DNA of 64,000 nucleotides, from positions 643,533,306-643,597,305 of the forward strand of contig NC_057863.1 in the NCBI RefSeq assembly GCF_019393635.1, in the 5' to 3' direction. Positions 13,219 through 23,130 of this stretch are shown one piece after another (position 1 is the stretch's first letter; each line of letters begins with the position of its first letter). The position numbers were made by a program, and so were the translations under genes. The notes under the pieces are model-generated. The model was not told the DNA's origin. It did no database searches and worked only from the letters and a program-made list of their open reading frames with translations. Origin of the DNA: Dromiciops gliroides (Eukaryota; Chordata; Mammalia; Microbiotheria; Microbiotheriidae).

Positions 13219-13372
13219 CTCCGTCACCCCGCCGGTCGACCGGCTCCTCGTTGTCGCTGGTGCTGTCGGGGTGGTCGTCGAAGCCCCAGGCCGCCCCGGC
13301 GAGGAGCAGGGCCCCCAACAGGGCGAGTAAGGCCGGGAAGTGCGGCGGCCCCCGCAGTCGTCGCTGCCCCAT
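13219..13372 (-). CDS. SPINT2: SPINT2 exon 1 (signal peptide), partial gene
   Basis: First coding exon of SPINT2 (hepatocyte growth factor activator inhibitor 2), a membrane-anchored Kunitz inhibitor of trypsin-like serine proteases at epithelial surfaces. The start codon (13372-13370) has a purine at -3 and G at +4. Residues 1-30 form a signal peptide: basic start (MGQRRLRG), then a hydrophobic core (ALLALLGALLLAGAAWG) resembling the human leader as I recall it (LALLGSLLLSG). An acidic linker follows. Two donors fit, GAG|GTGGGG (exon end 13219) and GGG|GTGACG (exon end 13228). Both give phase 1, usual before a Kunitz exon. No Kunitz exon was found on the minus strand between 1 and 13200, so the rest lies beyond the left edge; human intron 1 is also long. 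The call rests on the leader plus the head-to-head position next to PPP1R14A. The acidic linker differs from human. Confidence 0.72.
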
Positions 13373-13465
13373 CCTGGGCCCGGTTCGGAGCGCCCCGCGC
13401 GAGCAGCCGCCGCCGACCGTTGGGAGGAGGGGATGGGAAAGGAGGGCTCGCTGAGCCGCAGCCGC

Positions 13466-13629
13466 GGCAGCTGATTGGACGGTGTCCGCGACTCGAGCAC
13501 AGGTGGGGGCGGGAAGGTTCGGTCAGAGAGCCTCACGCCCCTGCCGCCGCCGGTGATTGGACGGTGTCCGCGGCTCGCGCTCAGGTGGGGGCGGGGGAGG
13601 TTCGGGGAGAGGGGCTCGCGGCGCTCCGG
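13466..13629. repeat. 82-bp tandem duplication in SPINT2 promoter
   Basis: Two adjacent copies offset by 82 bp (from about 13466 and 13548). The shared core is TGATTGGACGGTGTCCGCG, followed by CTCG and an AGGTGGGGGCGGG GC box. Read on the minus strand this is a duplicated CCAAT-box plus GC-box cassette about 100 and 185 bp upstream of the SPINT2 start codon. Confidence 0.85.
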
Positions 13630-13826
13630 GCCGTAGGCTAAGGGGAGTGGGGGGAGTGTCCGGCGGTCGCTTCGACGTGCGCAAGCGCGCGCTCGCTCTC
13701 ACACCCGGTGCGGACGAAGTTTCTTCTCTTAGCCCCCGGGAACCTTCCTACCGCTACGCGCTCGCCCCAGCTTCTGAGCCCCAGCGCGCAAGTCGCAGCC
13801 GAACGGAGGTGCTGGGAGGCGGAGGA

Positions 13827-14205
13827 AAGGGTGGGGCCGCAAGCACCTAGGCGAGGGCGGAGGCGCCGCGCATGCGCGCGCCACTATCCTCAAAGCCCCG
13901 CGCACCTGAATGCCGCTCTTTGCTCCTTCCCCCTCCCTCCGAAAGGAAGAAAGGGTGGGTCCGCTTGCACCTTGCTAAGGGCGGAGGCACCGCGCATGCG
14001 TACGACGGTAACTTCGGAGCCCGCCGCACCTGGGTGCTGCTAAGCACAGATCTTGTTCCTCTTCTCTCTTTCCTGGATGGGGGAAGAAAGGCGGAGACGT
14101 GGTAGACACACCTTGACGCAGGCGCGGACGCACTCTGCCCGCTCCCCGCCTCCCAACTCGCACCTGTAGTGCTCTCCTCTCCTCCCTCAGACACCTGAGC
14201 CCCGC
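13827..14205. repeat. Three diverged ~120-140-bp tandem units
   Basis: Units begin near 13827, 13943 and 14084. Each has a GGAAGAAAGG-type purine start, a GC-rich GCGGAGGC...CGCGCATGCG segment, a CGCACCT motif and a pyrimidine-rich end. The first two carry NRF1-type GCGCATGCG motifs 124 bp apart (13868 and 13992). The third keeps only GACGCAGGCGCGGACGC. Divergence suggests an old duplication. Confidence 0.7.
13868..13877. promoter_or_regulatory. NRF1-like site
   Basis: GCGCATGCGC, the perfect palindromic NRF1 core, in the CpG island upstream of SPINT2. A second copy, GCGCATGCG followed by T, lies at 13992-14000 in the next tandem unit. Confidence 0.6.
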
Positions 14206-14857
14206 CTTCTGGGGAGGGTCCCCGCTCGGCTTCTTAGGGGCGGGGCAGTTTGAGGCCACGCCCACGGATTCCCCGCCCTGATTGGCGATGGTTGGTGCGA
14301 GTCCGCCCCTAGTTTCACAGCCCCTCCCGGCCTGATCCTACTCTTCCGGAGGGATCGTGGAGGGAGGAGACCAGCCCTATCTCCACCTTCACCGGATAAA
14401 CGTGGTGTTTGAGGCCCTCCCCTTTACCTCCTGGGCCCTTCGAGGCTGAGTCCGGCGCGGCGGGGTGCCTAGTAAACGCTTCTCGGCTGTGGGATCGATG
14501 TGTTGCTCGCCCTCTCAAGGAGTGGAGAAAGGGCGGCAGAGAATGTGGAACTCACAATTTTAAAAAATGATGTTAAGAAATGTTCATGTGATCGGGAATA
14601 ATAAATTATATACTTTTAAAAAATAAGTGCTTGTTGAGGGACTGTCTAGACCTCTAATTTCATCAGCGTAGGGAATTTCCGAGTGAGGAAACTCGCTCTT
14701 CCAATGCAAGTCACTTCCTTCTTTGCAAGTTTTAGTCTGAGGGAGTTGTCCCTAGAGCGCTGAGGAGTAGGGTTCCTTGCTAGGATCGCCCAGCTACATC
14801 TCCTGAAGCTCTCTATTCACTAGAGCGCTATGCCTAATAAGAAGAAACTGTGGGTTT

Positions 14858-15005
14858 TAGGGGTGAAAGGCATAGATTGATCCTGCCTCAGTTCCTTATT
14901 TGCTGTGTGACCCTGGGCAAGGAACTTCTTTCTGATACTCAGCTTCCAGTATTCCCATCTGTGAAATGGGAATAGTACTGCCCTTCTACCTCGAAGAGAT
15001 GTTGC
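14858..15005 (+). repeat. MIR element
   Basis: GCTGTGTGACCCTGGGCAAG core and CATCTGTGAAATGGGAATAG 3' part. Confidence 0.75.
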
Positions 15006-15053
15006 CAATGGGGCTGCTCTAATACATCAGTCTTACTGAACCGACAAACATTT

Positions 15054-15195
15054 TTTTTTAGTGAAGCAATTGGGGTTAAGTGACTTGTCCAGGGTCACAC
15101 AGATAGTAAGTGTTAAGTGTCTGAGGCCGGATTTGAACTCAAGTACTCCTGACTCCAGGGCCGGTGCTCTATCCACTGCGCCACCTAGCTACCCC
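15054..15195 (-). repeat. Marsupial CORE-SINE, short form
   Basis: 16-bp target-site duplication GAACCGACAAACATTT (15038-15053, 15196-15211). It lies about 770 bp upstream of the PPP1R14A start, close to the CArG box. Confidence 0.93.
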
Positions 15196-15390
15196 GAACC
15201 GACAAACATTTCCACGGTGTTTCAAAGGTCTTAAAAAGGAAATGGGGCAGGACACATCCAACAATTAGTAAGTGCCCGTTATATATGATGGAGAGGAGGG
15301 TACCGGTGGAATGAGGAAGGTGACCCTCGGGATGAGGGATCTTAACTCATGCAAGCTCTTACAATCCGGGGGGCCCTAGCCAATATTCTC

Positions 15391-15400
15391 CCATAAATGG
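15391..15400. promoter_or_regulatory. Consensus CArG box (SRF site)
   Basis: CCATAAATGG fits CC(A/T)6GG exactly and lies about 570 bp upstream of the PPP1R14A start codon. CArG boxes bound by SRF/myocardin drive many smooth-muscle genes, and CPI-17 is enriched in smooth muscle. Function here is inferred. Confidence 0.5.
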
Positions 15401-15479
15401 GGGGGGGGCGGGGAGGAGGGGTGGGTGCTCTAGGGATTTCGCCAGAGTGGAGGGAGCAAAATGACAAGTATTATTACTC

Positions 15480-16200
15480 TGCCTGGAGGCGGAGGACCCA
15501 AGCCTCCGCCTCCTCCGCCAATCATCCACCAGAGGTCGGGGAAGCCCCACTGGAGATAGGTCAGCCCCGCCCCCATAGGGCCCTGCACATCTGGGAACAT
15601 CTGGCTCTAGCTGTTCAGAACATCGAAAGAATAAGCAGCTCCCCCTCCCCGAACTTGCTGAGTGGAAGCGCGCTAGGGGTGAGATGGCACCCCCATCACC
15701 GCAGGGGATCGGGGGGAGGTGGAATTGCTTGGGCCGCCTGGGTCCGCAGAGAGGGCCCTGAACCGGGGTGGTGGGCGGGAGAGCAAAGAGGACTGGGAGG
15801 TGGGGGCGGGCCCTCGGGTTCCTGGGTCCAGCTCCAGGCTCCTTCTCCCTTCTCCTCCCCCTCCTCCCGGGCCCCGCCCCCTTCCTCTCGCCCTCCCCCT
15901 CCTCTTTTAAGAGCGGCCGGCTGTCGCCTTCTGGTCTATCATCCCTAGGGGGTCACCGCAGGGGATGGCTGCTCAGAGGCTCGGCAAGCGGGTCCTGAGC
16001 AAACTGCAGTCACCCTCCCGGGCCGGGGGCAGTCCTGGCGGTAGCCCTGGAGGGCTGCAGAAACGACACGCCCGAGTCACGGTCAAGTACGATCGGCGGG
16101 AGCTGCAAAGGCGGTTGGACGTAGAGAAGTGGATCGACGGTCGCCTCGAGGAGCTGTACGGGGGACAGGTGAGGCTGGATCCCCGGCAGGGGGCGGGGTC
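15480..16200 (+). promoter_or_regulatory. PPP1R14A: PPP1R14A GC-rich promoter and 5' UTR
   Basis: GC-rich, CpG-containing DNA ending in exon 1 of PPP1R14A. Sp1-type boxes include GCCCCGCCCC at 15871-15880 and a GGGGGCGGGCC around 15803. A CTTTTAAGAGC stretch near 15905 is the only TATA-like sequence. The transcription start is not determined; the pyrimidine-rich 15840-15910 run makes about 15910-15930 plausible. Confidence 0.55.
15965..16168 (+). CDS. PPP1R14A: PPP1R14A exon 1 (coding part)
   Basis: Residues 1-68, holding the basic N-terminus, the regulatory T39 and the first helix of the inhibitory domain. The donor is CAG|GTGAGG. Confidence 0.96.
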
Positions 16201-19184
16201 TCGAAGGAAGGCTGTGGAGTCCGCTGGGACGGCACGCATGGGGAGAAGGACGCAGAGCACCCCAAACCTGTCCTTTGCATCTTTCTGCACGGTTTCGATG
16301 GGCTCGTGGTGCCTTACACTGTCAGAATGTACAAATCTCTGAATCCTCGAAGGGCGGAACTGGGAAGAACCTTAGAGAATATCTAAGAGAACACCCCCCC
16401 CATTTAGCAGATAGGGAAACTGAGGCTCAGAGACGCTAAACTTGTCCCAAAAGGCAGAGTGGTTGCCTTTCCTTCCCAATTGTCTATTCCTGTCTACCCC
16501 GCTCTGTTCGCCTCCCCTAATCAACCTCCCTCCATTTTGCTTCTGCCAATGCTGTCTCCTCACTGGGGCCTAGCCGGCCTTATCCTCTCCGTAGGTACTT
16601 CCACCATCCATGCCCCTTCCTAATAACCCCACCCCTATGACAGTGTGACAACCAGAGGGAGGCCAGCAGGAGGGACCAGAAATAACGGATAAACTTCCCA
16701 TTTGGGCAAGTCTACACATATCCGATGAAAACCTATTTATGGGGATAATGTGGGCAGTGGGTGGCATATACAGACAAATGCAAGTAATAGACACATCTGG
16801 AATTACATGTAGAGGAAGAAACACACTTGAAGACACAGTCACACACTCAAAGACACCCCCCCCTCCCCGTAATACAGCCAAAGGCACAGGGAGATAAATA
16901 TACAGGGAACGAGCCATGCCCACGGAGGGACCAGGAACCAACACAAGGATGACACAGCTCGATCCCCCCTCCCCCACCCAATCCTTGGACATACTAGACA
17001 CTACAGCCGCCTTCGTAGTCCTGGGCCAGCCCGAAAGCCTGTAGGAACCTTATGTAAACAACACTTCTTTCTGCCTGGAGCGGAAAGAGAATGTTTGGTG
17101 TTTGGGGGAAGGGCTGGAAGATTTCCAGAAGCTGTAGCTCCAGATCTCCCAGTCTGGTCCAACCCCCTCCCCTCCATGCCTTGGGGCTTGGGGTGGGGGG
17201 AGGCAGAGCAGGAGATAGCTGATTTGCTCCCCACTCCAGCGCCAAGGCAGGCAGTGTAGCCTCCCCCTGCCTCCCTCTGCCTGTCTCTCTTCCCTGGGGC
17301 ACAGCTGGGCCCTGTCCCTGAAGTCTGGCAGGAAGCCAGATCGGAGACTGGGCAGATAGCCCAGACCCCAGTGCTAAGAACTGCCAGGTGCCCCCCCAAT
17401 TCTACTCCCCACCCAGTAGGGCGATCAGAGAGAGCAGAGACCTCTCCCAGGGACACACAGCATCATCTTGGGGTGGCAGAGGAGCCCCCGAATGACTTCG
17501 AATCCCCTCTTGAATTCTTAGGCTGAGTGCTCTCTCTTCCATTCCCACTCCAGGAGCCCCAAGGGGACCCAGGCATCCTGGGGCTGGGATCTACAGGAAC
17601 GACTCCAGTTCCATTCCAAGTCTCCCCTCCCCCGCCTCCCTCCTTCCTCCCTGGCTCAGGCTTTTCCATGAAAGGGCAGAGTCAGGGGCCTCTGGCTGGG
17701 GACCCAGGAGACTTAGCTATCCCCACCCCCACCCTCAAATCCCAGTCCCTGGCATTCAAAGGCAGGACTGAGCCTGCTTCCTGGCAGGCTCTGGGATTCC
17801 ATTTGGACACCGGATTCCTTGCCCCCCATCTGCCCTGAGGACCCCTCTTTGTCTTCCCCTCCCCACTCTTTGTTGTGGGAAGTTTTCAGGGTGTTCTGGG
17901 ACTTAATCTGTAACCCCTTCAGGCCCTTCACTCTGTGTAGGAGCAGAGGAACAGATGTGAGGAGCAGGACTTAGATTGGGGCAATACTCTCCAGGTTCTC
18001 CTAGACCTACATAGCAGGAGCCAGAGGGGTGGGCAGATCTAGGTACCTGGGGAGCTTCCTGACTAGGAAGGTGAGGTTTCTGAAGTGCAGGGCTCTCACA
18101 ATTGGAAAGGAACCAGACAAGGCACAGGAAGGCCTCAGTAGTGATGGTAGGGGGCAGAATTGTATGCATTGGATGGGTGGGGGGAGGGAGTTTGGCACCT
18201 TCCCCTCGGGTGCTTGGCCCAGATGGTCATGCCTGGTAGTACCATCTCCGCATGGTACATGCCCCTGCCTGGACTGAGACCTCATCAGCTGGTCATACTC
18301 GCCACCCCAATAAGGAACTCTGGTATTTTCTGGATTGCAGAGACAGAAGGTGAAAGGGTTTGGGGTGGGGAAGGAAGAGAAAGATGAGAGACTTGGGGGT
18401 CCCCAAACCAAACTGACCCCTCACCTCCTTGCAGGAGGAAGACATGCCTGATGAAGTCAATATTGATGAATTATTGGAACTAGAGAGTGAAGAGGAGAGA
18501 AGCAGAAAAATTCAGGTGTGTCTCTTACCCATTAGATTGTAAGCTCCTTGAGGGCAGGGACTGTCTTTTGCCTCATTTTGTATCCCTGATACTTAGCACA
18601 GTGCACATAGTAGGCATTTAATAAATGTTGAGTGACTGCATAGGGAGTAAGAAATGGAAGAGGGACATTGGGGGACAGAGAGAGAGAAAAAAGAGGGGAA
18701 GACCTTTGGGAATAGGGCAATCAAAGGAGGCTAAAAGCTAAATGACATTGGCGCTGGTCCTGTCATGTTTTCCCCTCACACTTGGGGAAGAACAGTAGCT
18801 CTTCTTCCTCAACTTTCATCTCTGTTCTGGAAAACAGCCTGAAACGCTTCCATTCCCATTTCTCTGAGGTCCTTATGTCATGGTGGGGTTTGGGGGTGGG
18901 GAGAAATTATATGGGTGGGGGAGAGGTTGGTTTGTGTATCTCATGTGTTGTTTTTTTTGGGGGGGGGGTTCCAGGGAATCTTGAAGTCCTGCAGGAACCC
19001 CACAGAGGTAAGTCCTGCCCCTTATTCTGGGGTGCAGAGAATGCAGGGGAGGCGAGGAAGAGAATATCACTTCCATCCTGTAGGCCTGCCTCCCCAGGCA
19101 TTGTCCGGGCCCTTCTTCCCTGGTCTTGCTCTCCTGTCTCTGTAGACCGGACCTCTCCTCTTCCCCACCCCCCTCCTTCCCACT

Positions 19185-19267
<83 letters not shown>

Positions 19268-19616
19268 CCTCCCTCTCCTCCTCCTCCTTCTTCTTCCTCT
19301 CTCTGCCTCTGCCTCTCCCTGCCCCCCTTTCTCCCCTCCTTCTCTTCCTCTGCCTCTGCCCCTCTCTCCCACTCCACCCCCTTTCCCATAGCCCATCAAT
19401 CACTGGAGGTTTAAAGGTGGGGGTGGGGTTAGTTTTTTCTCTGACTTCCCTCCTCCCCCTCCTCTCCCTTTCATCCAGGATTTTGCCAAGGAGCTGGTCC
19501 TGAAACTTCGGGGGCTTCACAAACAGCCAGGCCTTCCCCGGGGCAGCCCATCAGACGACTCAGATGGGGGTGGCATGAGCCCAGTCCAGGATCAAGCCAG
19601 GACAGCCCCTCGCTGA
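15965..19616 (+). CDS. PPP1R14A: PPP1R14A, protein phosphatase 1 inhibitor CPI-17
   Basis: CPI-17, a small cytosolic inhibitor of myosin light-chain phosphatase. When phosphorylated by PKC or ROCK on one threonine it blocks the PP1 catalytic subunit and raises smooth-muscle Ca2+ sensitivity. Coding exons are 15965-16168, 18435-18515, 18975-19007 and 19479-19616, all GT-AG, joined in phase 0, giving 151 aa (human 147). The N-terminus MAAQRLGKRVLSKLQSPSRA matches human; the inhibitory phosphothreonine is T39 in ARVTVKYDRR (human T38). The PHIN inhibitory domain spans roughly residues 32-120: RRLDVEKWID helix, acidic MPDEVNIDELLELESEEE (exon 2), GILKSC (exon 3) and DFAKELVLKLRGLHKQPG (exon 4). 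The tail is variable. The frame is intact throughout, and the gene reads as functional. Small differences from human are Q68 at the exon 1 end and an extended Gly-Ser run near residues 21-30. Confidence 0.97.
16381..16460 (-). repeat. MIR fragment in PPP1R14A intron 1
   Basis: GGGAAACTGAGGCTCAGAGA core in reverse orientation. Confidence 0.6.
18435..18515 (+). CDS. PPP1R14A: PPP1R14A exon 2
   Basis: 81 nt, 27 codons, phase 0 at both ends; encodes EEDMPDEVNIDELLELESEE and seven more residues. Acceptor TTGCAG, donor CAG|GTGTGT. Skipping would remove 27 aa without changing frame; a human isoform lacking this segment is known to me, not checked here. Confidence 0.96.
18523..18645 (+). repeat. L2 LINE 3' end in PPP1R14A intron 2
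   Basis: TAAGCTCCTTGAGGGCAGGG ... AGTAGGCATTTAATAAATGT, starting 8 bp after the exon 2 donor. It supplies a sense-strand AATAAA within the intron. Confidence 0.8.
18975..19007 (+). CDS. PPP1R14A: PPP1R14A exon 3 (33-nt micro-exon)
   Basis: Encodes GILKSCRNPTE (human GLLKSCGKPVE). The acceptor TTCCAG follows a G-run rather than a pyrimidine tract; the donor GAG|GTAAGT is a full consensus match. Confidence 0.93.
19187..19265. repeat. (TC)n microsatellite in PPP1R14A intron 3
   Basis: About 39 CT dinucleotides inside a 285-nt nearly pure pyrimidine tract (about 19110-19395), between the 33-nt exon 3 and exon 4. Confidence 0.95.
19479..19616 (+). CDS. PPP1R14A: PPP1R14A exon 4 (coding part)
   Basis: 45 codons plus TGA stop (19614-19616). 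DFAKELVLKLRGLHKQPG aligns with the last helix of CPI-17. The Ser/Asp/Gly-rich tail is species-variable. Confidence 0.95.
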   Translation, partial: DFAKELVLKLRGLHKQPGLPRGSPSDDSDGGGMSPVQDQARTAPR

Positions 19617-19735
19617 CCGATCCCTTTCCCTTTGATGCCCTGGAGAGATGGCGTATTCCTGTCTCTATGTTCCCCATATCCCTCTTCCTGGGACTATGTT
19701 TATAAATTGTATTTTATGTTGTTTTAAAAAGAAAA
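19617..19735 (+). terminator. PPP1R14A: PPP1R14A 3' UTR and likely poly(A) site
   Basis: No AATAAA is present. The best signal is a TATAAA variant at 19701-19706, followed by a T-rich segment and a GTGTTTGTGGTT GU-rich element at 19738-19749, which would place cleavage near 19725-19737. Confidence 0.5.
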
Positions 19736-20596
19736 ATGTGTTTGTGGTTCAGGCACTGACTCCCCTGAGGTTATTTTATCCTTCCCTCCATTCTCTCTCT
19801 CTTGATGCTTTTTTCCCTGCCAGCACCCCCCCCCCCAGCTGTCCCTGGACTAATGGGGACAGATGGAAAATCAATTGAGCCCCCACCCCCAGGAAAAGGG
19901 AGTATGAGAACAGAGCACAGCTGGAGTCCCTGGGGACCCAGGCATCCCTACCTCCCAGCTCCTGGCCTCAGCTCCATCTCTGTCTTCCTAATTCTCCTGT
20001 CCCCTCCTTCTCCCTTCCTTTCTGGAAGGATGATACATCAAGTTAACCTAGAATCACAGGATCGAGAGCTGGAAAGCACCCCCCACACCGCCCCCTGGAG
20101 ATCTTCTAGTCTGACCTTCTCCTTTCTTTAATTGCTAAGGAAACTGAGTCTCAGAGAAGGGAAAGGACTTGTTTCCACTTCCTGTCCCCAGTGCCAGATA
20201 GCAGGGACCCAGCAGAAGCTGAGGCTGGAAGCCTCAAGGTGGGGGAGGGAGGGGGGAGGGGAAGAGGGCAGGCCCTTAGGGCATGGCGCCTCCAGCAGGG
20301 GGATGTAGGGACCCTGTGGGTCAGCCACCATCGGCAGCTCTTTGAGCCACTTCTGAACAAATAAATGTGCAGGAGCCATCCTCACATTCAGGATAAAGTC
20401 AAGGCTGAGGTTGTTACCAGACCGGAGAATTACCAAGAATGGAGCAGAGAAAATCAACAGGAACTGGGTGTAGAAGACACAGCAGGAGAAATAAGAGGGC
20501 ATAAGATCAGGGATCATAGAGCTGGAAGGCACCTCAGAGGTCTAGCACAAATTCTCCCAGCTTCTTCCCGTCTAGCACCACCCCCCTTCATTTTTT

Positions 20597-20734
20597 TTTT
20601 TGCAGGGCAATGGGGTTAAGTGACTTGCCCAGGGTCACACAGCTAGTAAGTGTCAAGTGTCTGAGGTCGAATTTGAACTCAGGTCCTCCTGAATCCAGGG
20701 CCAGTGCTCTATCCACTGAGCTACCTAGCTGCCT
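20597..20734 (-). repeat. Marsupial CORE-SINE, short form
   Basis: Target-site duplication CCCCCCTTCATTTTTT (20581-20596, 20735-20750). It splits an older MIR-like element (20510-20590 and 20751-20830). Confidence 0.92.
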
Positions 20735-20974
20735 CCCCCCTTCATTTTTTAGAGAAAAGGAAACTGAGGCCTAGGGAAATGAAGTAACTTTCCCCGGGTC
20801 ACACAAATAATATCTTTTAGAGGCATATTCCACTGTAAAAGACTGGCTCCTGAAGTTGGAGGGGAATGGAGGAGGGAAGGAACTAGGAAGAGGGGCCAGA
20901 CTCCCAACTAGGGTAAGTGGAAATGATGAGGAAGTTGTCAACTGAAGGAGCAACTATGATAGAACATAGTTGGG

Positions 20975-21119
20975 GGGCAGCTAGGTGGCCCAGTGGATAA
21001 AGCACTGGCCCTGGATTCAGGAGGACCTGAGTTCAAACCCAGCCTCAGACACTTGATACTTACTAGTTGTGTGACCCTGAGCAAGTCACTTAACCCTCAT
21101 TGACCCGCTCCCCCCAAAA
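20975..21119 (+). repeat. Marsupial CORE-SINE, short form
   Basis: GGGCAGCTAGGTGGCCCAGT head to CTTAACCCTCATTGACCC core end; flanking duplication unclear. Confidence 0.88.
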
Positions 21120-21689
21120 GTATTTGTTGTGATGGGACACAGGTGAAGGCTGGGACCTGGGGGGCCAGAGGGGTCATTGAGGATGACAAAGGGAGAAGTG
21201 ATTTAGGGACAGGAATGGAGAAGAAGCTGGGTTGAGGAGGATAAGAATGTGGGAAAGAGGGACCAAGAGGGACATAGTGGCAATGATGGGATAGGGTGCT
21301 GAGGACTGTGGGGGTCAGCTGACAGGTGGGAGGAGAAGCAGAAGCCGCCAATGATATGGGGTGGGGGGCAGGGATGGAGAGGAGGCTGAAGTTATAGAAT
21401 TGGGGATAAGAGATGGGTGTGGGGGAGATGAGGCCTGAGAGGTCAGGGTTTGGGGTTGCGAAGGAGACCATAGAAGGGGATAAATACTGAGAAACCTGGG
21501 AACTCTGGGGTGGAGTATAAGCCAGTGAATTGGGAGGTAGATAGATGAGAGCAGGGACAGGGAAGAGCTTGGGAACCAGGGCCCAGTGACCTAAGAGTGT
21601 GGGAGACATCATCAGAGGAAACAGTGATAGAGGGAAGCTAGTGGGAAGGATAGCGACAGGGAAGAAAGAGGCTAGGGAAGGAGACACAC

Positions 21690-21870
21690 TGGCCCTTGCA
21701 TCAAACTACCTGGGTTCAAATACTGGTTCTGCTACTTATTAGTTGGGGGACTATGGGTAAGACATTTCACCTACCTTGGCCTGTTTCCTTATCTGTAAAA
21801 TGAAGTGACTAGATCAATGGTTTGTGATGTCCCTCTGTTCTAGATCTATGCTCCTAAAAGTCTATGATTT
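21690..21870 (+). repeat. MIR element
   Basis: CTGGGTTCAAATACTGGTTC box B region and CCTTATCTGTAAAATGAAGT. Confidence 0.75.
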
Positions 21871-22686
21871 GGGGGGCTAGAGTTAATTGATGATAGGGAG
21901 GGCAGAAAGTGGAGGGTAGTGGTCAGGTTGGGTGTGGAGGGGACAGAGATGAGGTCAGAAAATAAGAGGCAAAGACCTGGAGGGTGTGGGAGAGAGTAAT
22001 GGTAAATGCCAAATGGGAGTTTGGGTTGGGAGTAGGGAGTGATGCAGGGGTGATGTCAACGTGTGGGTGAGTTGCAGTAGGAGTCTGGGGAAGTGGGGGG
22101 AGTGAAAAAAGGACAACTAACAAGGGGATTTGCTCCTTGCACCATTGGAGCCACCTGACCACCTGGGAGTTTCAGGAAATGAGGGAGATAGAGAAATTGA
22201 CACAGCCTTGACTCAGCAGCTGGGGGTGGACATCTTCAGGTCTCTCCATCTGCACCTACATCCTTATTGTCTTTTGTGGGGGATTCAGGCTGACTCCCTG
22301 CCTTCTCTCTTCTAGTGCCTCACTTCCTTCATCCCCAGCCTCAGTCCTGAGAGACTTAGGAGGTAGACAGGGACAGACTGACAACCCAGGGCACTCTGCC
22401 AACTTCTTTTCCTCCTTCTCAGTGAACTTTCTACAAGAACCAGGAAGTCTGTCCAGCTTGGGGGGTGGGAGGTAGAGGAGACTTGAAATTGCCTTGGGGT
22501 TAGGGGTCTATTCCTGACAAAAATGAAGAGATCAGGCCCCAAAGGTAGAAGTACTGCTCTCCCAATCCTTGGTCTTTATGCCCTTTCTCCCCCCCCCCCA
22601 CCAGCCCCTCGAGTTTCCACAATGACTTTGAAGTTTACATAACAGAGTTCTCCCAATAGGCCTGTGAGATAAGAATTGTATAGGAG

Positions 22687-22834
22687 GGGGCAGCTAGGTG
22701 GTGCAGTGGATAGAGCACTGGCCCTGGAGTCAGGAGGACCTGAGTTCAAATCTGGCCTCAGACACTTAACACTTAGTAGCTGTGTGACCTTGGGCAAGTC
22801 ACTTAACCCCAATTGCCTCACTAAAAAAAAAAAA
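22687..22834 (+). repeat. Marsupial CORE-SINE, short form
   Basis: A-tail present; target-site duplication AAGAATTGTAYAGGAG (22671-22686, 22835-22850), followed by a reverse MIR at 22860-22960. Confidence 0.93.
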
Positions 22835-23130
22835 AAGAATTGTACAGGAGAGGAAATTGTACAATTCTAAAGAAAAGGAAACTGAGGCCCAGAGAAAGTG
22901 AAATGACCTGTCCAAGGTCACATAGCTAGAAAGAATCAGATCCAAGGTTTGAATTAGCCCTGCCTCCCAACTCAACCACACTCCCAAATGACAGTATCAA
23001 AGAGAGGGAGAGGGAAGGACTTGGCCATTAACCAAGAGTAAGTTGCCCTTCCCCCACCTCAAACTGGAAGTTGGCTCCTGCTCTCCCAAGTGCTGATAGA
23101 GACCCATTTCCTCCCTACCCCCCACCCCCC

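Larger units (their letters stand above)
13100..14330. promoter_or_regulatory. CpG island and promoter of SPINT2
   Basis: CpG-dense, GC-box-rich DNA covering the SPINT2 leader exon and about 950 bp upstream of it. It contains CCAAT boxes in minus orientation (ATTGG at 13474-13478, 13556-13560 and 14281-14285), several GGGGCGGGG or GGGGGCGGG boxes, and NRF1-like palindromes near 13868 and 13992. No TATA box was seen. It lies between two divergent genes, but PPP1R14A has its own GC-rich region starting about 2 kb away, so a shared promoter is not proven. Confidence 0.7.

Noticed and set aside
12924-13641. Plus-strand frames of 176-188 codons over the SPINT2 CpG island
   Set aside because: Proline/arginine-rich translations of a CpG island, antisense to the SPINT2 leader; no recognisable protein.
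18873-19520. Long frames on both strands around the (TC)n run
   Set aside because: They translate the microsatellite (Ser-Leu or Arg-Glu repeats) and lie over PPP1R14A intron 3 and exon 4.
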